A stretch of 25,348 bases of DNA from Thalassotalea_E sp964620605 (GTDB taxonomy: Bacteria; Pseudomonadota; Gammaproteobacteria; Enterobacterales; Alteromonadaceae): NCBI GenBank assembly GCA_964620605.1, contig CAZUHQ010000048.1, forward strand, positions 1 through 25,348, in the 5' to 3' direction. Below, one piece after another: positions 17,933 through 24,675 of the stretch; position 1 is the first letter of the stretch; each line of letters starts with the position of its first letter. The notes under the pieces were generated by a model. The model did not search any database and was not told the origin of the DNA. It was given only the letters and a program-made list of their open reading frames with translations. A program made the translations under genes and the position numbers.

Positions 17933-19405
17933 CTATTCACTAATTAATGAGCTAGAAGACACGGCAAGCTGAGGCTCTGCTTGATCCACTGCTGTGATAA
18001 AATCGCCACCAAGGGCGAGATGCAGGTCAATACGATTTTGCAGCAATTGATTTTTTATCTGGATCACTGATGTTTGCGCATCAAACGAGCGACGTTGCGC
18101 TTCCAGTACAGTGGTGTATTGCACCAGGCCGCGCAGGTATTGATCAAATGACAATTTTTCTGCCTGTTTGGCATTTTCCTGTGCCTGCAGCAGATAATGA
18201 TAACGCTTACTCAGTGAGCTTTGATTATCTATGGCATTTTCAACTTCGGCAAACGCCTGATAGAGCTGATCGAGATATTGCTGCTCTTTTTGCGCAAGTT
18301 TCAGCTTAGCCTGCTGCTCAAACGCCGCCAGTTTACCGCCGTTAAATAATGGCATGCTGATATTACCAAGTACCGACCAGGCAATGGCGCTTCCAGATAG
18401 TAATTCGGTCAATTGTTCTGAACTGTCACCGGCAGACGTGGTTAATGCAAACTTGGGAAAACGTTGTTTATGGGCGATAGCCACGCCAGCATCCAACGCT
18501 AATAACTGATACCAGGAAGCGAGTAAGTCTGCGCGTTGGGTTAACAGCTCAGCCGGTAAACCAAGGGGAATATTGCTATCGATTTGTGGCAATTCATGCT
18601 TAGCGGCAATATCACCCTGCGGATACTCACCCAATAACAATTCCAGCGAGCGTTTGTTCGCTAACACAAGCTGCTGCTGCGAGGCCACTCGCGCAAGCTC
18701 ACTACTGACATTATTCTGGGTTAAATACACATCTAGTGCATCTTTTAACCCTAAGCGATAGGAGGACTGGATCATCGCGAGATTTTTCGCCTGGTTATCC
18801 GCCCTTTTCTGATAGAGCGCTAACAATTGCTGAGCCTCAATCAGATTAAACCAGCTTTTCGCAATATCAGATGTTAACTGCTGCTGCGCCTGCAGATAAG
18901 TATTTTGTGCGCTAATCAGCTCGAGCTTTGCCTGGTGCTGTTGGTCGGAGAGTTTGCCCCAAATATCCAGCTCATAAGATAAAGTCAGATTGATATCCGC
19001 ACTGCTTTGATATTGCACGCCACTGGCTGTGACTTGTTTTTTACGACTGTTACCCTGACTAAGCGATAATTCCGGATATTGGGTTGCTCCTGAAATCACC
19101 GCCTGCTGCTCGGCAATTTTTAGCGTTGCCTGTTTTGCCTGTAATTGACGGTTATTGGTCAAGGCTTTCGTGACAAGTTCAGTTAATCGACTATCGTTTA
19201 AACTTTCGAGCCAGGAAAGTTGATTTTCAGCAGATATCGCTACATCACTTTGCTCTTGTTGACTATTGGAGTGCCAATGCTCAGGTAACACCAATTGCTC
19301 CATCGCCTGGCTTTGGTAACTGGAGGTTGAGCAGCCATAAAGCGAGCTTGCCACCAGAATAGCTAGGCTATTAAGCAGGTATTTCTGTATGGGTATATTC
19401 TTCAT
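17933..19405 (-). CDS. Outer-membrane efflux lipoprotein (NodT/OprM type)
   Basis: This is the TolC-like outer-membrane channel of the tripartite pump. Of 490 residues, the first 24 form a lipoprotein signal ending SLYG-C25, so it should be acylated at C25. Two OEP repeats follow, with the family's long Gln/Ala/Leu-rich helices (for example IAKSWFNLIEAQQLLALYQKR and LTQRADLLASWYQLLALDAG). The segment SMPLFNGGKL is typical of the second repeat. It is the first gene of the efflux set. The ATG at 19405 has no clear Shine-Dalgarno sequence; the lipoprotein signal nevertheless begins well there. Confidence 0.94.
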   Translation of the reverse strand: MKNIPIQKYLLNSLAILVASSLYGCSTSSYQSQAMEQLVLPEHWHSNSQQEQSDVAISAENQLSWLESLNDSRLTELVTKALTNNRQLQAKQATLKIAEQQAVISGATQYPELSLSQGNSRKKQVTASGVQYQSSADINLTLSYELDIWGKLSDQQHQAKLELISAQNTYLQAQQQLTSDIAKSWFNLIEAQQLLALYQKRADNQAKNLAMIQSSYRLGLKDALDVYLTQNNVSSELARVASQQQLVLANKRSLELLLGEYPQGDIAAKHELPQIDSNIPLGLPAELLTQRADLLASWYQLLALDAGVAIAHKQRFPKFALTTSAGDSSEQLTELLSGSAIAWSVLGNISMPLFNGGKLAAFEQQAKLKLAQKEQQYLDQLYQAFAEVENAIDNQSSLSKRYHYLLQAQENAKQAEKLSFDQYLRGLVQYTTVLEAQRRSFDAQTSVIQIKNQLLQNRIDLHLALGGDFITAVDQAEPQLAVSSSSLISE

Positions 19406-19441
19406 TTATTATTGTTAATCTAAGTAAAATAGATCTACTAC

Positions 19442-19476
19442 AAATTGCACTTCACTTAGTTTATGCGCTATCAATA
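19442..19476 (-). promoter_or_regulatory. Shared 11-bp words upstream of the efflux set
   Basis: AAATTGCACTT (19442-19452) and CGCTATCAATA (19466-19476), plus-strand reading, occur again at 20987-21007 upstream of the beta-lactamase gene, on the same strand and in the opposite order. The second word here is part of the palindrome GCTATCAATAGC (19467-19478). They overlap the predicted promoter and may be an operator. Confidence 0.4.
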
Positions 19477-19486
19477 GCTTCAACAA
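19458..19486 (-). promoter_or_regulatory. Predicted promoter of the efflux operon
   Basis: On the minus strand, TTGTTG (19486-19481) and TAAACT (19463-19458) are 17 bp apart. The start point would fall near 19451, about 45 nt before the outer-membrane factor gene. The -35 is poor. The rest of the 203-bp gap (19406-19608) is AT-rich, and no gene is seen in it. Confidence 0.3.
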
Positions 19487-19608
19487 TATTATTTACATAG
19501 ATTTACAATACCTTAGCTCGTGTTCTAATAAAGAAATATCAGAAAATAAAGTTACACGTTATCTGTACAAACTATTGTTTTTAAATAGGTATTATATATT
19601 GTGAACAA

Positions 19609-20070
19609 TTACGAGCGCGAGCTTTGAAATTCGATAAAAAAAGTTTGTGAGTTATTTTTAGTACTATCGTCTAAGGTTAATACCAGCTGCCAGCTCATTT
19701 TCGGCTCGCTACAACTGCCTAAAATTGCATCGCTGACATAAGAGTCTTGCTGAGGATCATAGCGAAAAAATAATGGGATTTTCCCCATATACATGTTTTT
19801 GCCTTCCAAATAGGCGGTTAGTTGCAGGTTTTCAGCTAGCTCACTGCCTTGCACCAGGATTTGAAATTCCTGCTCACTGGTGACCTTATTGACATTAAAC
19901 AGCAAATGAAACTGGCCAAATCTAGTGTCAAACTGACACTGACTTTGCCCTGTGATGCACTGCGGTTCAACATAATTTGACGCAAGCTTAGGCGCAGGCG
20001 AGCAGCCAGCAAGCAAAAAATTGGCAACAAACAACAATAAAACGGTATTTAGCCGAGATTTAAACAACAT
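19609..20070 (-). CDS. Small lipoprotein of unknown function
   Basis: Not recognised as a named family. From the ATG at 20070 it has 153 residues: a lipoprotein signal with basic KSR, a hydrophobic core and the lipobox LLAGC (acylated Cys near residue 23). A mostly beta-strand soluble domain of about 130 residues follows. The order NMYMGKIPLFF, a strand, then GSCSEPKMSW resembles the Met/Cys-bearing layout of periplasmic YtkA/FixH-like domains, but this is only a visual likeness. Extra Cys occur in PQCITGQSQC. The frame is open to a TTG at 20091; the ATG is chosen because it gives a compact signal peptide. It lies 84 bp after the beta-lactamase gene. Confidence 0.75.
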   Translation of the reverse strand: MLFKSRLNTVLLLFVANFLLAGCSPAPKLASNYVEPQCITGQSQCQFDTRFGQFHLLFNVNKVTSEQEFQILVQGSELAENLQLTAYLEGKNMYMGKIPLFFRYDPQQDSYVSDAILGSCSEPKMSWQLVLTLDDSTKNNSQTFFIEFQSSRS

Positions 20071-20154
20071 AGCTTTTAAAAAAACGAACAATTATGGCCC
20101 AGGGGTCAATAATAACAAGCTTAGCGTTAATACTCATTACTGAAGTTCCTATGT

Positions 20155-20901
20155 TCATTCCATAATGAGTTTTTGTTTAGCCTTAGTCGCTAATGATTTG
20201 GTGTGGTGCAGTAATTCGCTACTACCAACCTTGCCATGACCGGGGATAACCTGCTCAATATTTGAGTATCGCTGCAAAATATGTTCAATCGTATCTGCCC
20301 AATCGTTAATCGAGGCATCAGCAGTATTACCCATAGTTTTCGCTGCAAGGCTTCTCACCAAACAGCCACCGAACAGCATATCTGCCTTAGGTAACCAGAC
20401 GACAATATTGTCCTGACTATGACCGGCGCCGGGATAAAACACCTCAATACGGTCTTTTAATAATTGAAATACCTCATTATCAATCTGATGATTAGTAGCC
20501 TCTCGCCCTGCATCAACCATTAATTGATTGGTTAATTGCGTGGCATAGGTTGGAATATTTAGCTGATTAAGTACCTTGATGCCGCCACTGGCATCCTGAT
20601 GAAAATGCGTGGCAACAGCAGCTTTTAAATGAAGACCTTGTGTGTCAATCCATTTAATTAATTCCTTCGTATCCTGCTCCGTCCATGGCGTATCTATCAT
20701 ATAAATATCAGAACCGTCTTTTACCAATAATCCCGAAGCACCAACCAGCCCCCAGGGCTCTATTTGATGATAAGAAACATACTGATAAACATTATCGATT
20801 AATGGTTTGATTTCAAGTTGTTGCTGTTTCGCCAGCGTTTGGCAATGAAAGCTCAGCAACAATAATAATGTCGAAAAGGTTTTTATCATGATATTTGTCA
20901 T
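20155..20901 (-). CDS. bla: Subclass B1 metallo-beta-lactamase
   Basis: This is a periplasmic zinc enzyme predicted to hydrolyse beta-lactams. It has 248 residues with a signal peptide of about 24 (cleavage after QTLA). All B1 zinc ligands are present: H99, H101, D103 in HFHQDASGG, H161 in GAGHSQDNIVVWLP, C180 in LFGGCLV and H222 in IPGHGKVG. The residue three after the Cys is Arg (R183), where IMP and BcII have Lys; N192 matches the conserved N233. A Trp-bearing flap (IEPWG, 47-51) resembles that of IMP. The C-terminal third reads very like BcII (GNTADASINDW, RYSNIEQVIPGHG). The complete B1 ligand set sets it apart from generic MBL-fold hydrolases. Activity is inferred. It is divergent from a LysR-type gene; no mobile element or integron is seen around it. 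Confidence 0.92.
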   Translation of the reverse strand: MTNIMIKTFSTLLLLLSFHCQTLAKQQQLEIKPLIDNVYQYVSYHQIEPWGLVGASGLLVKDGSDIYMIDTPWTEQDTKELIKWIDTQGLHLKAAVATHFHQDASGGIKVLNQLNIPTYATQLTNQLMVDAGREATNHQIDNEVFQLLKDRIEVFYPGAGHSQDNIVVWLPKADMLFGGCLVRSLAAKTMGNTADASINDWADTIEHILQRYSNIEQVIPGHGKVGSSELLHHTKSLATKAKQKLIME

Positions 20902-20942
20902 TAATATTCTGTCTCTGCTAGGGGGTGAATCAAAAATAGTAA

Positions 20943-20972
20943 ATAATGGGGCTATTCTGCCATGTTTGTTAA
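20943..20972 (-). promoter_or_regulatory. Predicted promoter of the beta-lactamase gene
   Basis: On the minus strand, TTAACA (20972-20967, 5 of 6) and CATTAT (20948-20943, 4 of 6) are 18 bp apart, with the start point near 20936 and a short 35-nt leader. Prediction only. Confidence 0.35.
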
Positions 20973-20986
20973 ACTAAATATATTTT

Positions 20987-21007
20987 CGCTATCAATAAAT
21001 TGCACTT
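20987..21007. promoter_or_regulatory. Shared 11-bp words between the beta-lactamase and LysR genes
   Basis: CGCTATCAATA (20987-20997) runs directly into AAATTGCACTT (20997-21007). Both words recur upstream of the efflux set (19442-19476). Here they lie upstream of the predicted beta-lactamase -35, where an activator would bind, within the 223-bp divergent region. Next to them is an imperfect inverted repeat, TTGA-TTCT-TCAA (21006-21017). Confidence 0.4.
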
Positions 21008-21124
21008 GATTCTTCAAAGATGATTTTACCTTGCCTGTTAGCTGGATTTCCTCACCTTATTACTTTACATAAAAAGCATAATCTTTAAAAATAGCTACCA
21101 ATATTTTCTTTTATGGAAACAAAA

Positions 21125-22018
21125 ATGCGCCGCGAAAATGACAAATTCCATCTAATGAAAGTCTTTCATGAGGTCGCCATTAAAGGCTCATTTACTCAGG
21201 CAGCAAGTAGCTTGAACATGACGACTTCTTCGGTGAGTAAAGCAGTACACCAGCTTGAACAAAGTTTACAGGCCAAACTGCTAAATCGCACCACTCGCCA
21301 TCAAAGCCTGACCGACAGCGGTCATCAATATCTCAATAGCGCCAAATTAATGCTGGCGCAATTACAGTCGCTGGAAGAAAGCATTAAAAATCAAACCACT
21401 GAGCCAGCAGGGCTACTGAGAGTGACCATGCCATCGGCCCTGGGTCAGTTTTTTATCGCTCCAAAATTACATCAATTTCAGCGCGCCTATCCGAAAGTAC
21501 AACTTGATCTGGTATTAAATGAACAGTTAGTGGATATTACCGAGCAAGGTTTTGATCTCGCAATACGTTCGGTTGCACTACCAGCGACCTCGTCACTATA
21601 TTCTGTGCAATTAGGCGAGCACAGACAAAAACTGGTGGCTTCGCCAGAATATTTAACGCGGCGGGGAATGCCGAATAGTCCAGCAGAACTCAATTCACAA
21701 GATTTGCTGGTATATCAGGGGCCACAAATCACCTCAAGCTGGTCATTTAACTACCAGCAGCAACTAATAAGCCTGCAACCTGACGCTGCTTTTAGCAGTA
21801 ACAACTATTATGCCCTGTTAATGGCAGCAAAGAACGGGCTTGGCATAGCCAATCTATATCAATACATGGTAGATGATGAAATAACAGCCGGAAATTTGGT
21901 AGAAATACTGCCACAATGGCAGCAAGATTCGCGCAGCCGTTATGCGGTATTTCAGCAGCGCAGAGATTCTTCTGCAAAACTGGACTGCTTTATTAACTTT
22001 GTCACCTCACTTTTTTAA
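21125..22018 (+). CDS. LysR-family transcriptional regulator
   Basis: From the ATG at 21125 it has 297 residues. The N-terminal winged helix-turn-helix (about 5-62) is typical: FHEVAIKGSFTQAASSLNMT, then SSVSKAVHQLEQSLQAKLLNRTTR. From about 90 to 290 it has the periplasmic-binding-like effector domain, starting GLLRVTMPSALGQFFIAPKL. The start at 21125 is chosen because GGAA lies 7 nt upstream; the in-frame ATG at 21113 has no ribosome binding site. It is divergent from the beta-lactamase gene and 135 bp before a porin gene on the same strand. LysR proteins often control the divergent gene, so the beta-lactamase is a natural candidate target; the porin is another. The effector is unknown. Confidence 0.93.
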   Translation: MRRENDKFHLMKVFHEVAIKGSFTQAASSLNMTTSSVSKAVHQLEQSLQAKLLNRTTRHQSLTDSGHQYLNSAKLMLAQLQSLEESIKNQTTEPAGLLRVTMPSALGQFFIAPKLHQFQRAYPKVQLDLVLNEQLVDITEQGFDLAIRSVALPATSSLYSVQLGEHRQKLVASPEYLTRRGMPNSPAELNSQDLLVYQGPQITSSWSFNYQQQLISLQPDAAFSSNNYYALLMAAKNGLGIANLYQYMVDDEITAGNLVEILPQWQQDSRSRYAVFQQRRDSSAKLDCFINFVTSLF

Positions 22019-22086
22019 CTATCGAACCGGTTTAGTTAGGAAATAAGCACAATTTTTTCTTTAAAAGAAATAGAATTTATCATTTT

Positions 22087-22103
22087 AAGGTAATTATCAC
22101 CTT
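22087..22103. repeat. Inverted repeat upstream of the porin gene
   Basis: AAGGT-AATTATC-ACCTT has perfect 5-bp arms around 7 bp. A second small repeat, TTTCTT-TAA-AAGAAA, lies at 22056-22070 and could be a weak end for the LysR transcript. Either may be an operator for the porin gene; neither matches a motif I know. Confidence 0.35.
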
Positions 22104-22153
22104 TATAGAAAGTCATTATCCTTATTACTCAATTAAATATTTAACAGTAGTAA

Positions 22154-23353
22154 ATGATAATGAAACAACGCTATCTCCTCCCGTTTGTTGGCCTAAGTTT
22201 AACTATCTCAGGCACCAGCTTGGCTGAAAATGCCGCGGCTAGTATTCACGATATCGATATCAATAACCAGGCAGGACTTGCCGTTAACAGTCAGGACTTC
22301 TTTTTTCGTCTCAATGGTCGGCTGATGGTGGATTTTGATGCCTGGCACGGCGAAGCCTATTCAGGAGTTGTAGGTAAAAGCGGCTCTGGCAGTGAGATCC
22401 GACGTTCACGCATTTACTTAAAGGGCAAATACCACGACTGGCAATACCGTTTTCAAACCAATATCAACCGACAGGGAGCGAGTAATAGCAATACTTATAT
22501 CAAGTATTCTGGCTTTGAAAGTTTCGACCTTTACGTAGGAAAACATGCCGAGCCGCTGGGGTTAGAAAGCGCCAATAGCTCTAAGTTTATTTCGGCGATT
22601 GAACGCTCGGTCACCGGCAATTCCCATTTTGCCGGAGATAGAGAGCTGGGTGTCAGTATTGCCGGTTACGGCAGTGATTATGCGTATCAGTTAGGGGTTT
22701 TTGATATTGCTTCAACCGCAACTGATAACAACTATGCGATTACCGGGCGATTGAGCTATTTACCTTTGCAGACTAAACATCAGTTACTGCATCTTGGTAT
22801 GGCTATTAGCGTGCGAGATCTGGATCAGACAAGCCCCTTTCAAGTGCAAGATCGCGCCGGAGTACACAGCACGCCTGTAAAAAGCATTACCACCGACAGT
22901 TTTTATGCTAACAGCAGCCAAGTCTATAATTTCGAACTTTCCTATCAGCATAGCAACTGGCACATTACCGGCGAATATCAGCTGGCACAGTTTGACGAGC
23001 TTGGGGAAAACTCAAAGCGCGAGTTTTCCAGCCATTATCTCCAGGCCAGTTATTTTTTAACCGGCGATACTCGCAGCTATGACCATGCCTCCGGCACCTT
23101 TTTAGGGGTATCAGCTAACTCACAAAATGGCGCATGGGAAGTATTTACACGGGTTGAAAACGTGAACTTTCTCGATAAGGCACAAGGCTCAGCTGCGTCA
23201 ATAGTTACTTCAGGCATTAACTATTTCGCCACTAAATTTACCCGACTATCATTAAATTATACCCGGGCTAATATTGATTACGGCCGTTTAACCAATAATT
23301 GCTGTGAGATAAAAGGTTCTGCATTAAGCGCTAGAGCACAGTTTTATTGGTAG
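22154..23353 (+). CDS. OprO/OprP-type outer-membrane porin
   Basis: This is a beta-barrel porin of the phosphate-selective porin (OprO/OprP) family, forming a passive channel in the outer membrane. Its 399 residues start with a signal peptide of about 24 (cleavage after TSLA). The barrel opens with DFFFRLNGRLMVDFDAW and SEIRRSRIYLKGKYHDWQYRFQTNI, both typical of the family, and ends with FYW, the usual terminal aromatic of outer-membrane barrels. An adjacent pair of cysteines (NNCCEIKG) lies near the C-terminal end, probably in the last external loop. The substrate is unknown; many family members outside Pseudomonas are not proven phosphate channels. The ATG at 22160 (MKQRYLL) is an equally good start; neither has a strong ribosome binding site. 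Confidence 0.9.
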   Translation: MIMKQRYLLPFVGLSLTISGTSLAENAAASIHDIDINNQAGLAVNSQDFFFRLNGRLMVDFDAWHGEAYSGVVGKSGSGSEIRRSRIYLKGKYHDWQYRFQTNINRQGASNSNTYIKYSGFESFDLYVGKHAEPLGLESANSSKFISAIERSVTGNSHFAGDRELGVSIAGYGSDYAYQLGVFDIASTATDNNYAITGRLSYLPLQTKHQLLHLGMAISVRDLDQTSPFQVQDRAGVHSTPVKSITTDSFYANSSQVYNFELSYQHSNWHITGEYQLAQFDELGENSKREFSSHYLQASYFLTGDTRSYDHASGTFLGVSANSQNGAWEVFTRVENVNFLDKAQGSAASIVTSGINYFATKFTRLSLNYTRANIDYGRLTNNCCEIKGSALSARAQFYW

Positions 23354-23366
23354 ACATTTTCATCTT

Positions 23367-23408
23367 AGCAACAGGCTACAAGCTATCGGCACCTGTTGCT
23401 GCCGATAG
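23367..23408 (+). repeat. Interleaved inverted repeats just after the porin stop
   Basis: Two perfect 9-bp inverted repeats overlap. Repeat A: AGCAACAGG (23367-23375) with CCTGTTGCT (23392-23400). Repeat B: CTATCGGCA (23383-23391) with TGCCGATAG (23400-23408). The 8-nt loop of B lies wholly in the 3' arm of A, so in RNA the two hairpins exclude each other. B is followed only by TTTGAG, a poor U-tract. It may end the porin transcript or act as a switch between it and the fnr-like gene. Confidence 0.75.
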
Positions 23409-23466
23409 TTTGAGACACTGCCCCCTAAATGTAATCCAAATGGCCACTCTGATAATGAGCTTGAAT

Positions 23467-23507
23467 TTGACTATGATCAGCTTTTTAAATAACCAAATGA
23501 GTATAAT
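23467..23507 (+). promoter_or_regulatory. Predicted FNR-dependent promoter of the fnr-like gene
   Basis: TATAAT (23502-23507) is a perfect -10, with no good -35 at normal distance. TTGACTATGATCAG (23467-23480) matches the FNR box TTGAT-N4-ATCAA at 8 of 10 positions. Its centre is about 41 bp before the predicted start point near 23514, the class II activator position. The rest of the 232-bp gap holds the interleaved repeats and no gene. Confidence 0.5.
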
Positions 23508-23585
23508 AGCCTACGACAGAGACAAGACTCAATTTATTTTTATATTTAAATTCAATTAGTTAAATAAGAACAGGCGTTAACAGCA

Positions 23586-24332
23586 ATGACACAATGTAAG
23601 TCAAAGATAAATGTCATCGGTGACAAAGATCACAATTACGTTGCCTGTGATCAATGTACTATGCAGCCAATTTGTCTGCCGGTCAAAACCCAACTAACGA
23701 CTAGTTTAACCCTGACAGATCAATACCTTGCTAAACGTACGCCTTCAACAGAAGACAACTACCTGTTTAGGGAAGGCCAACCATTAACTGAAATCTATGC
23801 CGTATGTTCCGGTAGCTATAAATTAACTAAGCTGACCAAATTTAATCAAGAGAAAGTACTTGGTTTTCGCTTTCCTGGTGAATTAATTGGTGAAGATGCA
23901 TTGCACCCGAAAGTATACGCGCAAAACGCCATCGCTATCGGTGAAAGTTCAGTGTGTCGGGTCAATGTTGATCAGCTGCTTGCCTGCTCACAGGCGGTGC
24001 CAGATCTGCAATTAAGCCTGGTAAAACTGTTGACCAGACAAAGTTTCATCACCCAAATGCAGTTTGAATCATTTATCGCTAAAAAGTCTGCTGAAAGTCT
24101 GGTTGCCGCGTTTTTATTAAACATTAAGCAGCGCTTGAATAAAGATAAGCCACAAACAAATAAGCTCCTGCTCACCATCAGTAAAGACAATATTGCCAAC
24201 TTTTTAGGACTAAGAAGGGAAACACTCAGTCGGATTTTTTCAAAATTTCAAAAAGAGCAATTAATCGAGCAATCAAGAAAACATCTTCATTTGTTAGCCC
24301 CGCAAATATTGGAAGATATCGCCAACAAGTAA
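23586..24332 (+). CDS. fnr: FNR-type oxygen-sensing transcriptional regulator
   Basis: A CRP/FNR-family protein of 248 residues, predicted to hold an oxygen-labile [4Fe-4S] cluster. The ligands match E. coli FNR in spacing: C21, C24, C30 in CDQCTMQPIC, and C124 in SSVCRV. The cyclic-nucleotide-like barrel spans about 45-140, a dimer helix about 140-165, and the helix-turn-helix about 198-222. The recognition helix RRETLSRIFSKFQ keeps E212, S215 and R216, which in FNR read the TTGAT half-site. Outside these points it is quite divergent from E. coli FNR, so it may be a paralogue devoted to the oxidase genes. It lies 343 bp before ccoN, whose leader holds FNR boxes, and it has a likely FNR box in its own promoter. 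Confidence 0.9.
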   Translation: MTQCKSKINVIGDKDHNYVACDQCTMQPICLPVKTQLTTSLTLTDQYLAKRTPSTEDNYLFREGQPLTEIYAVCSGSYKLTKLTKFNQEKVLGFRFPGELIGEDALHPKVYAQNAIAIGESSVCRVNVDQLLACSQAVPDLQLSLVKLLTRQSFITQMQFESFIAKKSAESLVAAFLLNIKQRLNKDKPQTNKLLLTISKDNIANFLGLRRETLSRIFSKFQKEQLIEQSRKHLHLLAPQILEDIANK

Positions 24333-24490
24333 ACTGTCATAAAATCACGCAGCGGTTTCTCCCCAAGATTAAATTCGCCTAAATATTATCTATGTACTAC
24401 ATTTTGAAAGATATTTCATACAGTTTTAGTATATAAAATAGGCAATTCTAAAAAAATAAACCCCTACATTATTTAAGGGTATGCTTTTTA

Positions 24491-24504
24491 TTGATTTAAA
24501 TCAT
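24491..24504. promoter_or_regulatory. FNR box 1 upstream of ccoN
   Basis: TTGATTTAAATCAT matches TTGAT-N4-ATCAA at 9 of 10 positions. Its centre is 23 bp from that of box 2, about two helical turns. Confidence 0.7.
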
Positions 24505-24513
24505 ATTTTGCAG

Positions 24514-24527
24514 TTGATCTAAATCAT
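24514..24527. promoter_or_regulatory. FNR box 2 upstream of ccoN
   Basis: TTGATCTAAATCAT matches TTGAT-N4-ATCAA at 9 of 10 positions. A GATATT at 24551-24556 would put a start point near 24563, which places this box near -42; an upstream second promoter is thus possible. Confidence 0.7.
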
Positions 24528-24575
24528 GGCCAGAAGTTAAAATTGCCGCGGATATTAGGCAGTAGACGCAATTAG

Positions 24576-24591
24576 CGTGATTTATATCACA
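24576..24591. promoter_or_regulatory. FNR/CRP-like box 3 upstream of ccoN
   Basis: The palindrome GTGATTTATATCAC (24577-24590) fits FNR at 8 of 10. With its flanks it also fits the CRP core TGTGA-N6-TCACA at 9 of 10, so either protein may bind. Start points predicted from TAGAAA (24609) or TACGCT (24615) would place it about 38-44 bp upstream, near the class II position. Confidence 0.6.
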
Positions 24592-24621
24592 TCCTAAAAT
24601 CAAATTTGTAGAAATACGCTC

Positions 24622-24641
24622 ATTGTTACCTTGATAACAAT
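24622..24641. repeat. Inverted repeat in the ccoN leader
   Basis: ATTGTTA (24622-24628) and TAACAAT (24635-24641) are perfect 7-bp arms around CCTTGA. It falls at or just after the predicted start point and 34 bp before the ATG: a possible operator or 5' hairpin. Confidence 0.5.
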
Positions 24642-24675
24642 AGCCAAACTCACTAAGTTAACGGAACCAATAAAA

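Larger units (their letters stand above)
24333..24675 (+). promoter_or_regulatory. Long regulatory leader of ccoN
   Basis: This 343-bp stretch has no gene. Its first half is AT-rich with no strong terminator; a weak ACCC/GGGT pairing lies near 24460-24480. Its second half holds three FNR/CRP-like boxes and an inverted repeat, listed separately. A weak GGA precedes the ccoN ATG at some distance. Confidence 0.7.

Noticed and set aside
20155..20901. Generic MBL-fold hydrolase (glyoxalase II-like)
   Set aside because: The Cys ligand in FGGC and the whole B1 ligand set, with close likeness to IMP and BcII segments, point to a B1 beta-lactamase.
23367..23408. H-type pseudoknot formed by both repeats at once
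   Set aside because: The connectors that would have to cross the stems are zero nucleotides long, so competing hairpins are more plausible.
23347..23559. 70-codon open frame after the porin gene
   Set aside because: It overlaps the porin end, passes through the interleaved repeats and the predicted fnr promoter, has no clear ribosome binding site, and the product resembles nothing known.
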